From: Symbiodinium microadriaticum
Taxonomy: Eukaryota > Sar > Dinophyceae > Suessiales > Symbiodiniaceae
Assembly: GCA_001939145.1 (NCBI GenBank)
Contig: LSRX01000294.1
Location: 636,296 to 700,295 of the forward strand
Length of the DNA: 64,000 nucleotides
Reading direction: 5' to 3'
Part shown: piece after piece, positions 25,544 through 38,700 of the stretch
Layout of the letters: each line of letters begins with the position of its first letter
How positions within the stretch are numbered: position 1 is the stretch's first letter
Notes under the pieces: generated by a model
What the model saw: the letters and a program-made list of their open reading frames with translations, nothing else
The model's database searches: none
Told to the model about the DNA's origin: nothing
Position numbers and translations under genes: made by a program

Positions 25544-28500
25544 AACGCATGGAGCGAGACAGTGTGCCGATATCATGTGACATTACCTATAAATCCCTTG
25601 GCAGTCCTGGCTCGGGCGGCTACTTTGCCTGGACTCTGCGCAGGCCCTCACCCGCTGATCGGGTGCTTGGGTGCCGTTGAGATGATTTAGAGAACTTAGA
25701 GCAAAGGCTTCCTCGGAGATTTTGTGTCGAGGTGTGGTGGGGTGTGCTTGGAGCGAACCGGGATTTGACGGTGCAGGGGTTGAGAGATGGGTTCTTGTTT
25801 GTTTCTGTCCCTCCACGTTCCTCTGGTCAACAGGGCTTGCGACTACAAAGGCCTTCAAACTCTAAACCGGCTCGAAACTCGAAAACGCAAATTACAAAAG
25901 GCGCCATGCGAGAACGCAACAGTACCTCCACAACCGGGAGACTCTGGGGATTCCATAGGCAGACTTTGTTATTGTTATGTTCATGACTACCGGGTTTGCA
26001 TTAGTTGTACCCGATTCACTGAGTCTTCAGCGTGTTCAGGTAATCTAAGTCTAGAACCTGGGAAACCTCGTCGGCAGCCATATAAGAGTCACTGCGAACA
26101 GGTAGCACACAGACACAGAAACTGTACAGAACCTTGAGAACAAGATACCCCTGCATAACAAGATATCCTTGTTGGAACAATACCTGTTGAAACCCAACCT
26201 GACCTCTTAAACCTTTTAGGGTTTTGGGTTTTGGGATTACCCTTGAAGCCTGAAACCCCCAAAAGCCGCCAAAAGCATCAGAGCCCGCGAAGCCTAAATG
26301 CCCTGTGAGTAGAGACTAGGTTCTGGAGAATCTCAGGAAGATGGGTCCATGCATGACCCTGATGGAACCCTTACTGCAGCAAGAACCCTAAACCTCATAA
26401 GGAAAAATGCCCTAAAGCCTAAGAAGCTCCTCATGACCCCCAAAACAAACCGTGAAAAAACCCCAGAAAGCAAGCCAAAAGCCCAAACCCCTAAACCCTA
26501 AAACCCTAAACCTCTAAACTCTAAAAACCCTTAAAACGTTTCGACGAGGTTCCGAAGTTGCAGATGAGCTCATTGCCTTTGCCGGCCGAGTCGGAGCCCC
26601 GGGAGTGTCCTTCCCGTTTAAACCTAGGGTTTAGGGTTTATGGGTTTAGGGCTTAGGGTTTAGGGTTTAGGGCTCAGGGTTTAGGGCTTCGAGTTTAGGG
26701 TTAAGACGAATACTTATAACACAAATACCCTTCTTGGACTAGAAAAAGGAAGGTACCATAAATAACGGAGCCATGAAAATGATGATAAAAAGGAAAACTA
26801 AAACTGTTCAGTACAATAGTAATGGTAGTGATGATGACAGCAGTCTCTTGTTTGGCAATGTTACATACCCTAACAAACCCAACCGTGAGCTTCTTATGAG
26901 GTCCCTGGGTCCCTTTGGACCCTTGGGGTGAGCCTGGGACCCAGACCCTCCAACATGCCTCAACTAAGGAATGGACCTTAAAATCATAGTAGGATCCCTG
27001 GCACGGTTTAAAGTGTCTCCCATACTTCGGGGATGTCGGAAGGTCTGGGCATCTGGGATTGAGTTTACGTATGGGTTTTGTGGATGGGGCTCCTGAGGAG
27101 TATTGGCAAGTGCTTAGTGTCGCTGTCCTTTCGGTGAGTCTAGAAACAAATGCCCCTTACATAATTCATGGGTTGTGAGAGTATGTAAAGAAAGCAAGAT
27201 GGTCTGAAGAGGTCAAGGTTTCCAGTTTGGGGTTTCGGGCGGTTTAGGGCTGGAAGGTTTCTCCTTCAGGGCCTTAAGGGTTTCTGGTGGGTTTCAGCGC
27301 TCCCTCGCAGGTGCAGCCTTTTCTGGGTGAACCGCGATGCTCTCTTCTCGTACCATGTGCTGCGCTCAGATTTGGTTTGGTCAGTTGGTGTTAAAGGAGG
27401 GAAGCCCGCAAATGCCTAAACCCAAATCCGCCAGCCCTGAACCCCATGCACTCGTAAGCCCATCCATGGACGCTATTCTCAAGCTGTGGAGGTCATTCCG
27501 CATGTCCTTCGCATGTCCTTCGTTGTTTCGCGGTTTTCCAGTTCAACGATTGGAGACATTTTGGCCATCCCGGCTGTCCCTTAAAATCCGATCCCAGAGC
27601 CAGTTTCACCGTAGAGTCTTTTTTGGAGTTTCAGAACATGTCGACCCCAGTGTAGACCCTAAACAAAGGATCCTCATTGTAAGCTGAAGGAGGGACCCTA
27701 GATGTCGGCAACCCCCGAATATTCAGCAGATCATTCAGAAGAGCAGCTGCAGGAAGTTTTCCAGGTGTACTAGGACTTGGGCCCACAATGCCACTCCTCA
27801 GCATCGGAAGAGCCTCAGCCCGAAATCTTGAACATCATGCCCTCAAGGCCCAAGCCTAGGCCCAATTAGGCCCGAAGCCAACAACCCTACTTGAACATGT
27901 AGCCCTGAACGAACCCACACGGGTTTAGTTGTCAAGGGAAGTCAAGTTGGAAGAAGTGGGCCACCGTAACAGACATACCAACTTGAAAACAGGTGAAGCC
28001 GAGAAAGTGGCCAAGCCACGCGGGATATTGACTGCTCGTCATAGAAAGTAGGCACAGGATTCAAATTCCTCCAATGCTAGTGCAAGATTCAGATCCCACG
28101 GTCTATGAAGACAAAAGCTTGAATGATTTCTGATGATATTTCTCAGGGTTCCTGCATACAAACATACAAGAACGATGGCCCCAAAGCCCCATTCTAATCA
28201 ACCGCTTTTCAACCTCAGAGCTTCCTTGGACGCCCGCGTTCCTACCGAGTCCCTACTTTAGGGGGCCCGGGCTTCTTACCCTCAGGGATCCTTTAAACTT
28301 TTTCTTACCTCAAACCCCAAAGCTTCAACGACCAATCGCTAAACCTTAAACAAAAAGCCCTGAGCCTTAAAAACCCCTCGATTTATGCTGGTACGGACGG
28401 GGAGTCCTCCTAATACGAATCCTTCAGGGATCTCCGGGGTGGCCTGGCCACCAGCAGCCGACATAGAAGGGCATGAGGAAGAAAAAGAGCTTCTATTTGG

Positions 28501-29652
28501 GGTTGTCGCGCCGGAACGCACTTTCTGTTCATGAAGCTATAACTTAGGGGCTGAGTAGGTAACCTTTAACCTTTTGGGGGCTTATAAAACCCTACTAGAA
28601 GTTCCATTGTTAACCTTTTTTGGGCTAGCGCTCGGCCCCTAGGTATAAGCCTTGAAGCCAAATCCCACGAACTCTTGATGTGTCAGGAAGCATCTGAGAA
28701 GTTCCTCTTCAAGATGATGTCTCTTTTCGTTTCCAGCGGGCACCCTAGTGCTTGTTGAAGGGAGGCCTGTTTCCTCTGCGCCTTTGCACTAGCAGCAAGC
28801 AGCAGCCTCAATGGTTCCACAACCGGCAGCGACAACAGCGGCTGCTACAGCAGCCACGACGGCGCCGAACGGAAACGACACCAGCAGCAGCAAAAGGACA
28901 AACAAAGCACTAATATCGCGGATACGACCACACCCGTCGCTACCGCGCACGACAGCGACAACAACGAACCCGACGACGAAGAACAGCTCCAGAGGCGCTG
29001 GCAACAGCAACAACGTTAGCAGCAGTAGCAACAGCTAGAACCTAGCACCGAGCCAAGATCAACGATATCTGCTGCAGTAGAATTCCGTTGCCAGGGCTCC
29101 ATCTCTCTCCGAGGCCACTACAAGAACTCACCCAACGACCTCCTGCTCATGGCGGATGCGCCGGCCCATCATCTTCTGGTACTGCCTGGTGCACAGAGAG
29201 AGCTAGGGCAGCTAGGGTGTGTTGGGTTTCGGGGCTTGGAATGTGGGAGAACCTAGGCTTTAGGTTTCTCGTAATTTGGTGTATACAGCTTTCATGAGAA
29301 AGCACGGGTTTTACCCTGCTCACGGAAGTGTCGTGTAGGATCTATAGCCAAGGTGCCGTACAAAGGAAAATCCAGGGTCAGTTTCCCATGTGCGTTTGCT
29401 TTGTTATGTGATTGCTGATTTGTGGCATTGTCGGCATGCTCCACAACCTTATGCATGTCTAGCTCCACGACCACCCTGTGTCTCAAAAATGCGCTCCACT
29501 AGTCACTAGTCGTTCTGCCTTTTGTTCCGGCTACGTTCAACTGCTAGGCAGTGTCGACACGTGGTTTTTTTGCAGATTTGTACATACAATATCAAAATGT
29601 ACATACATATGTGCATGCATACATATGTATACATACATATGTATGTATGTAT

Positions 29653-29683
<31 letters not shown>

Positions 29684-29721
29684 CATATATACATACATAC
29701 ATACATACATACACACATACA

Positions 29722-29754
<33 letters not shown>

Positions 29755-32700
29755 GTATATGTGTATGTATGTATATATATATATATGTATATACATATGT
29801 ATATCTATGTATGTCTTTATATATATATATATGTATACATATCTACGTGTCTGGAATTTTGCATCTTTGTTATTTGTGATAAGACAGACGTAGATGTACT
29901 CATAATCTGCATCCGTGTGTATTTTGCTATCAGTATACAGAGTGTCGACACAGCCATTTGTGGCAAAGGCCTTCGCAGAGACCTTCGAAGGAAAGAGTTT
30001 ATTGGGGTTGGTCGCTGGGCTCTTTTGCGCTTACGGCTCACATTCCCAATAGCTTGGGTATTTCTTGTCGACTGTGGAGCTAGCGGTTAGCGGTTAGCAT
30101 CGTTCCTGTACTAGGGCCCAAGCATTTCTCATCCACGAGGTAAGGATGCGGAATCTAGCTTTCAGGGCTGGCAGGTAGCTCGACCCTGAACCCGGAACAG
30201 GTGTATTTTTGGCTGTTGCTGCGTGGTTGCTGCTGTGTTGTGCAGCTGAGACCCCGGCGAATCAGGAAGTGAGTGAGCGGCCAGTTGGGGGCCCAACATC
30301 AAAGAAATACACACAGCAAAACAAACAAACAAACAAACACTTCCCAACAGAAAACAAACAAAAAGATAAGAGATACTCACCAGCACCAGCAGTAAAACAA
30401 CACTCTTTCCCCTGAACCCTTGAGGCCTTAAACCCCGCGCAGCTCGAGCTGCAGGCTGCCTCCCATCGACGCGGCCTCGAACTCCGCTGAGTTGCCGGAG
30501 GTGTTGGTCGCCATTCAGATCCTTGGACGTCAACTCTTCGGATACCGGTTAAACCCTAAACCCTAAGTGTTCATGGGCTTTGAGGATTGTAGGGTTTTTT
30601 TGCTTAGGGGGCTAGCAGCTTTAGAGCTTGTCAGTGCTGGGCTTGAATGTTTAGGTCTGAGGTCTAAGGGTAGCTCTCTAAATTAGGGTTTAGGGTTTAG
30701 GGTCCCCAACGGCACCCTTATAAGAAGGACCCCAAAAGGGACCCTAATTTAGAGAGCTAACCTTTTAGTACCCTTCTAGAAGCCCGTATGGATCCTTTGA
30801 GGAGCCCCCAGAAGGGGACCCTAATTTAGAGAACTACCCTAAAGCAGCACCGAAGCGGAAGCCCTACGGATTGAGGGTGCAACGGGGCCTTCGAGCTTCC
30901 TCCAAGTAGGGAGCCTTGGCACTGCAGTTTCTCAGCACGAATTCTGCTTAGGGTTCAGAGTGTAGGGTTTCTGTTTTGTTTAGGGTTCAGAGTTTAGGGT
31001 TTTGGGTTTAGTTTCGAGTCTCCGAAACTTGAACTGCTGAATGTTCGATTCCTGCGACGTCCAAGCCCGAATCCTGTGCAAAAAAAGGGGCGCAACTGCC
31101 CGATACTCGGAGGGCTACTACATGGGTTCCATAAGCTGCAAGCGGTGCGACAAGGGTTACAATGAAGCCCAGGATCTGCATGGAGGGTGCTCTCTCGCAG
31201 GACAGCGTCAAGGCACTTGGACGGCTTGTTACAAGTCTTGGGGATTTGGGCGCGTCATTTCGGTTTTGATCTTTTGCCATTTTTGAGCTGCGGCATGTTT
31301 ACGATGTTGGAATTATAAAGCAAACGGAATCTCTAACTCGTTTCAACTTTTGGAGCTCTGGGGGAGTCAGCTCTGTGTTTATCTTAAGAAATGTTTCAGG
31401 TCCCGCCAAATCGCAGATGACCCCTGGAAAAGTGATTCTTGATTGTTCATGTGTGTGTTTCTATGCCCCGCCGAAACAAATTAGTTTCTGGGGTCTCCGT
31501 CCTTGTGTTGCTGCACCGTAGGTCAAAAACGGGGGGCAGAGCGGTAAGACAGGAATTGCGAGTTTATTTGAGCTTCAGGACTTAATGTTTCAGGGCTCTT
31601 CGGAATTATGGGTTTACGGTTTCGGTGTGTAGTGGCTTTTGGGGTCTTAGGTCAGAGTTTCGGGGCTTGAGGCCTTCATTCGGGTCGTGTTAGCCTTTGC
31701 ATGAAGTCTTCTGAGATCTCTTCTGAGATCTTCCGGGGTTCTATCAGGTTTGATAAAAGGCAGTGTCGCAGAGGGCCTAAAGTGTACCTGACTGGCCAGA
31801 GGAGTTGAGCAAGTAGCTTGCTTCGGCCTATCTTGAAGCAGCAAGTCACATCCGTTGATACTTCGAGGTCGTGTCTACGTATCAAGGCTTTCGGACTATG
31901 GCATGCATTGTGGAAGGTTCTGAAGATGTTTTGTTTTAGAGGGTCCTAAGACAGCGTAGAGAACTTAAGACTTAGGAGCTTGAGTAGGGTTAAGGAGTCT
32001 CTATCTATACTTGCAAAACAGTACTGCCGAGCAGAATAGTAGGACGAGTTCTTCAGTCTTTGTACAGCAACTCAGAGGCCCAAAAAAACATCAGGGCGGA
32101 GTAAAACCGCGGAGCCAAACCTGTACCCCTGAACTTCCATTTGACATGAGGTGTCTATCACCTTCTCGTCTCCGGATACTCGCACCCAAAATATGCACAG
32201 ATACAGAAAGAGCCCCCTTTGCACAAGAAGGCTCTCCAGACAAGGCTCTGTCTCCGGATCCTCTAGATTAGTACACCTGCTCTGGTCAGTGCCCTAAAAA
32301 GGAGCCCAAGCTTTTCTTCGAACCCCCGCCTCATATCCTGAATCCAAAATCCCAAACTCGGAAGCCCTGCAGCCCTAAGCCCCACGGCCTTCAGAACCCC
32401 CTGCTACGGTCATAACAGGAGTGGAGTTTTGTTTTTTTGGCGCCAGGCTTCGCTGAAGCGTGGCTTGCGGCCGTCGGGGGATCTCATTCCGCGGCTGGGA
32501 CAGCTGTGAGATTCAAGGGCTTTTGGTTGGTGCTTGTTCGATCGCTGACACCAGCTCACGGCCTTTGTAGTGTGTCTGATGAGGTCCTGGGTCCACCCTC
32601 TACAATAGTTCTAGTTCTTCCCAGGGGCGGCTCCATGAGGAGGGGCCTGGTGAGCATGACTCAGGTTTGGTCTAGGGAAATTGATTCTGGCATCAGAATA

Positions 32701-35700
32701 TTGCTATCACTCAAAGTTGATTTGGGGTCGTTGTGCTTTGCAGATATTGCTGGTCTAGGTGGGGTGCCCTCTCCTGCACGTTTCTGTGACAGCGAGCACG
32801 AGAGGAGCCCTGAAATTCTGGAGTTGATGCATTGCACTGAGGTGGACGCTGACGCAGCACTTCTTGCACGATGGTCCACTGCCAAGCTTCTGTTGAGACC
32901 CCATGCTGTCTGTTGTCTAAACGACTACACAGACAAAGCAAGCACATGCAACTCAACTTTGCTTGGTGATTCTTGTTGCTGTAGCCTGGATGGAAAACCA
33001 CTGCAGTTTCGGGTTGAGGCCTAACTAATTGCTTCGGTGGAACTCAATCGAACTGAACTTTGTCGGTTTCGGTGTCTACCCAGAGAGCCCTATAACCGCA
33101 AATTTCAGGAATAAAGTGTCAGCTAGACCGCACAAGGACAGTGCTAGAACCAATAGGCGTATATGGCTTTACCCCAACCCGACCTAAAAACACAAGGTCC
33201 TCAATGTCAATCTTGCAGGCTTTGGGCAGCTGTCCGGCGCCCGAATCGTTCGCATCGCGACCCACCCCGCGCTGCAACGCAAAGGCCACCAAGTTTAGAC
33301 CCTAAACCCTAAGCCATGATTGGTAAGGGGTTCCTAGATATACCCAGATACCCAGACCCTTTCGTTTGGTCATTGAGTTTCTTCGAACATTACGGCATGT
33401 TTGGTTTCCATGATTTGCATGAAAGAAGTTACTGCAGTTCAGAGCGGAGTTTAGCATTGAGGATTTTGGGGTTCAGGGTTTAGGAGTTTAGGAGAACCCA
33501 AATCCATTGCGATTCAATCCTTTTGGGTGATGCATGAGCTGTTGTGAATAAGACTTCTTGCTCAGCTTTCGTTCAGATTTGTGGTCTAAGCTTTGCCCGA
33601 AAGTTTTGGACATGAATGTTGTGCTGCACGGAGGCTTGATGCTTGTCAAATGGGTTCTCAACAAGCGCGTGCTGCTGTGATTTTGCAGACTGCACCTTTA
33701 TGTACTTGGTGTCAAGAACTTGGTCCTCGCCTGAGTTCTTGCCAGCTTTGTCGTATGTTGTTACCCTAAACCCTAAGCCCTAAACACTAAGGTTATGGAT
33801 TGAAGCAAGAGCCCTAAGCCTTTCTAACGAACCCTCAACAACGAAGTGCCCGTTTCGAGTAGATGCGGTCCTCATACTTACTGTATCCTGTACAGTCTCC
33901 TCTTCCTCTGGTTGATTTTGCGGGGTCGTTATTGCATATCATTCCCGCACTCGTCACATGGCACTTGCACCTTAGACTTCTTTTCGCTTCGTTTGGGCGA
34001 GAAGAAATCCTAAGAGAGGTCGCGCCGGCCCAGTTGCAAGTGAAGACTCTCCTGAAAGGGTTCATGGCTTGGGGTTTGTTTAGGATGCAGTCAGCATTCA
34101 TGCAGGGTTGCGGATTTAGGGTTTGGACATTGGGCTACTGACCTTGGAGCCCAAAGGTACCTGTGTGATCCCGGTATGAATGTTCTAACTGCCGGAGACC
34201 AACACCCTAGTCCCAGATGTTAATCTTTAGTTTTCCAGGAAACTGGCCAAGTAAGCCTTAACTGTAGAGTATAACCCAGAAGAAGAAACCGATACTTAGA
34301 GCCACAGGCCCACCCTAACAGCACAGCCCTGCACGCCCATGGTGCAGGCTATGCATCCGAAGCGGTGAAACAGATGATCGTCCCGCCCAGCTGTATTGCC
34401 ATCGCTTTGGGGGAGAGACTCTTATCAGGGTTTTACGTTAGGGTTTAGGGCTTAGGATTTTGGGTTTAGGATTTAGAGTTTAGGGTTTAGGATTTAGGGT
34501 TTAGGGTTTGATATATCTTAGGGCCGTCATAGCAGCGACCAAGCTAGGCATGGGACCATGGTCTCCGCTGCCTCGAAACTCTACAGGCCTTCGTTGCCTG
34601 AAACCAGGATGACGTTAAAGTGCTGCGGTGCATTGGCCCGCCGAATCTCCAACAGATATTCAGTACTGTCTTTCGTCGGAGAGTAGAGGGAGGAAAGGAT
34701 CGGAGTGTTTCAGGTGACGAGAGCCACACAGTAGGGGTTCTGCGCTTCAATGCCCAACTGTAAAAGACGGTTGGGCTTCCCTTGTAGAACCCCTTGAAAG
34801 TGGAGGAAGCCCTTAAAGGAGCCATTAAAGGAGTCCTTAAAGGGGAGCCCTTGAAAGGGAATCCTTGGTAGAACCCTTAAGGAGGTACCTTTTTTTATGG
34901 GAAGCCTACAAGGCTCCGTAGAGGAGCTTTGGCACTGCCAGGCCTGGTTCGAGCAGAAGACTCGCGGTGTCGCGTCCTTCGGCGAGGAGGGTTCCAGGCG
35001 GCCGCTGGGGAGGGATAAGGATTGAGCTTCGAGGGGATAGGGCTGAGGGCATAGATTTGAGGGCGTCTGGAGTTGCAGGGGTTTAGGTGGGAGCTGGGGT
35101 GCCATGGGTGTTGCGGGGATTGGAGTTAGGTTTTTCTAGACATACGTGCGCTAGTTCAGCGTCATTATAAACGATCCCATGATCTGCGGTCTGTATTGGG
35201 TTTGCCGTCGGGTCTCTCACGACTGTACAAAGGGCTGGGCTTGAAAATTAGCGAGTGCAGAGTTTGGGCTTTTCTCATCTGGATACTAGGAAAAACCTTG
35301 CAGCACATCAACCCATTCTTTCTTGCCAGTCTCTCAGCATGTGACTACCCAGAGTACACTGGAAAGGTGATACCCCGGATGTCTCCATCCTAAATCCTAG
35401 ACCTAGATGTGGGATCAACCCTCGACGCCCTTAACCCTTCGGGTCGACATCTCGTCCAAATACACAACAGCCAGCTACTCGCCAACAAGCTAGGCTACAT
35501 TCTTAGTATCCTTAACCTAACCACCAATATGACATAACGGTCAGGTACTTAGGACCTTCAGAATAAGTAGTCATCCTTCAATGAGCTCCAATGGCCATGC
35601 TGTTGCTCTACGTGTCCGTGTGCGCATAAGAGTGCAGCCCACTAGATGTCATCTGTTGTATACGTTATACGCAATATATCATGCGTAAGTCTTACAGTAT

Positions 35701-38700
35701 CCGGAGTAGTCTGTTATGTGCATGGCAGTCTCGCATGTATTTACCCGTTGTCCGTCTTTTGTCCTCCCTTTGGTGTCCGGCTGCCATCAACCGTCAACAC
35801 GGGTGGCCCTTCTCGTGGCTTCGGAATTGGTGCATGCGAGCGCGTGTGTGTGTGTGTGTGTGGCGATGTAATTTGTCCTAAAATCATGGTCGGTAGAGAG
35901 GGATATAGGAGGTAGGGAGACGGGAGATAGAGAGAGCGAGCAATGTGTTTAAACATTGAAACAGAAAGCATAAGCCTCGTGCCAACACCTGAACCCCGAA
36001 CCCCGAGTCTTCAGGAGCAAGAAGAGCAAAGCTTCCGATGCTTCGGCAGGCCTATCTGTGGTGCACATCCCATGCCCCCAACCTCCTCAACTTTCGCAAC
36101 CGCAGGGTTCATTGTCCAGGGCTTACGGCTTGTCGGGCTCGCGGTTTAGAGTACAGAGTTCGGAAGTTTGGTTTGCCTCAGGCTAGGGACATAGGGATGC
36201 TTTTTCACCAGTCAGCTTGCGCCTTGGGCAAGAATCCACGCAGTATTGCCACCATGCGAGTGTCTGTGTGTGTGTGTGTGAGAGTGTGTGTTCAGCGTGC
36301 GGTGCTTTCTTGCCGAATTCCTAAACCCCGGCTCGTACTTCTCAGAGTCGCAGTGTTCGGATCGAGTCACCGCATGTTCGTGAATCTCCGACGTTGTTCC
36401 CATCCATCCTGTTGATTCCTACCTGGTTAGTTCTTCTTTGTTCAGGCGTTGTCTAGGGTTGGTAGGGTTGAAGACTTGGGGGACCTGCAAAGATCCTATT
36501 TCTCAAGTGCTATGTCAAGGGTCCCTTACTTTCTCGCGCAATTTATGGGAGCTGGCAGTACAAACTTGCAGCATTTTGGGCTTTTCGTGGCTTGCCACTC
36601 CCCGGCAAATCTTAAGCACTCCCACCCATGGAAACTGCCAGCCTTGTCCTGAAACCGAGGACAGCAATGTGCCCTTGGTATCGACATCAATCGTAGTCCC
36701 AATTGCTTGATTATTTCGACCATGCAAGTCAGAATATCATGATTAGAAAGTACTACTGTTATCACTGTTGCATAAGGCTGCCTACTGTAGTTTACGTTTT
36801 GCGTACACCAAGACCCTAGACGAATTGTTGAGGCCCCTGTGTTAGTCTTTCTTCCCCGGCCCCGCCACACCAGTCTACAGTGCAGGCAAGCTTCACGAAG
36901 AGGACCCGGCCATGACGTCCGCTTGAAATTTGATGTTTAGCCCTCCTGACCCCAGCCCCCAAAGTGCATTTACCTCTGTTGCGTCTGGGATTCTAGGTAC
37001 TCTAGGTTCGAACTCCAGGGAAACACGACACTTTCTCACGACTCACAACAGTCTACAAGCGCGTCTACTCTGGGCCTCCATCTCACAGGAGCCTCGGTGG
37101 TTTAGCTCGAGTTGAAACCTTAATTCGGCTGCAGGGATGCTAGTGCTTGGCTTGATACCCAGGGGTTTAGGGATTGGTTTTTGACTGGATTCCCAAGTCA
37201 TACGTACGCGAATTCACGGACCCTGCCGACAAGCCCGTGGAAAGACTTTATTCTGATACATGCACATGCGGTCACCTGCGCATAAGAAGAAGCCTACGTG
37301 CAATCCTGGGCTGGGAACTCTTAGAGCGGCAAGGTCCCCTTGGGCCAAGGGCAGGGTTTTCAGGGGCTTTTGCTTCAGTTTCAGGGTCCCGTGGGTTTTA
37401 AGGGTTGACAGTGGAACTCAGAAGAATTTCCGTGCCTTGACAGAGCAGGAGTTGGCTCCCAGAGAGGTACCACCTCTCTTGGAGGCACCCTGGGGAGTGG
37501 CCTTGGGTTACCGGCTCGGGGTGCTGGGTTTGGGATTTAGGATTTGGGGTTTAGGGTTCAGGGATCAGTATGGTCCAGGGCGCAGGATGCAAGGTCTTGC
37601 GATTGAGGGCTCAGGCTTTGGCACGTAGGATTCAAGGTTCAGGGTGTAGGGTTTATCGTTTTCGAGTACAGGGCTCAACTAGATCTGAGGTTCAGGGTGT
37701 GTAGGGGGTTTGGGATGGTAGACCTGTCACCTGTGCCCGCGTAACCCGTGTCACTTGTGCCCGCGCATCGCGTGTCACTTGTGCCCGCGTAGGTGCCTGA
37801 AAACACGGCAGGACCACACTTTGGGCCATCTGTCGCGAAAATGCGGACCTGCCACTTGTGCCTACGTTTCGGTCTTAATGTGTGGCAGGGCCAGAGGATG
37901 AGGTGTTTGTCGTTTCAACAGTCGCGTCCCTGCCACATCTCGCAGCCTCTCTGCCCCTGCCACTTGTCCAGCCCATTCCAGTGGACGTAGTTGTGATGCA
38001 TTAGAGGCACCCTATNNNNNNNNNNNNNNNNNNNNNNNNNNNNNNNNNNNNNNNNNNNNNNNNNNNNNNNNNNNNNNNNNNNNNNNNNNNNNNNNNNNNN
38101 NNNNNNNNNNNNNNNNNNNNNNNNNNNNNNNNNNNNNNNNNNNNNNNNNNNNNNNNNNNNNNNNNNNNNNNNNNNNNNNNNNNNNNNNNNNNNNNNNNNN
38201 NNNNNNNNNNNNNNNNNNNNNNNNNNNNNNNNNNNNNNNNNNNNNNNNNNNNNNNNNNNNNNNNNNNNNNNNNNNNNNNNNNNNNNNNNNNNNNNNNNNN
38301 NNNNNNNNNNNNNNNNNNNNNNNNNNNNNNNNNNNNNNNNNNNNNNNNNNNNNACACATGAAACAATTTCCAAGAAAGAACGAAACAACCTCCAACAAAG
38401 TCGTTTGTATGTCCATTGCGTGGCGGGTGACTGGATGTGGTCGTGCTGGCCGCGTAAAAGCAGGTGACTGGATGTGGTCGTGAATGGTCGTGCTGCCCGC
38501 GTGAAACAAGGTCGTTATCATGCCCCCCCCTTCCCCCTCCTCCCTCTCACCTGTTGCGAGGCGGGTGGCTGGTCGTGCTGGCCGCACGGGTGACTGGATG
38601 TGGTCGTTACTGGACATGGCCGTGCTAGCCGCGTGAAACAAGGTCGTTCTCATGCCGCCCCCCCTTCCCCGCCCTTCCCCCTCCCCCCCTCTCACCCGTT

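Noticed and set aside
28789..29038. Frames rich in S, T, N, A on + and L, V, A on -
   Set aside because: Low-complexity CAG/CAA triplets located inside a NAT10 intron, with no conserved motif.
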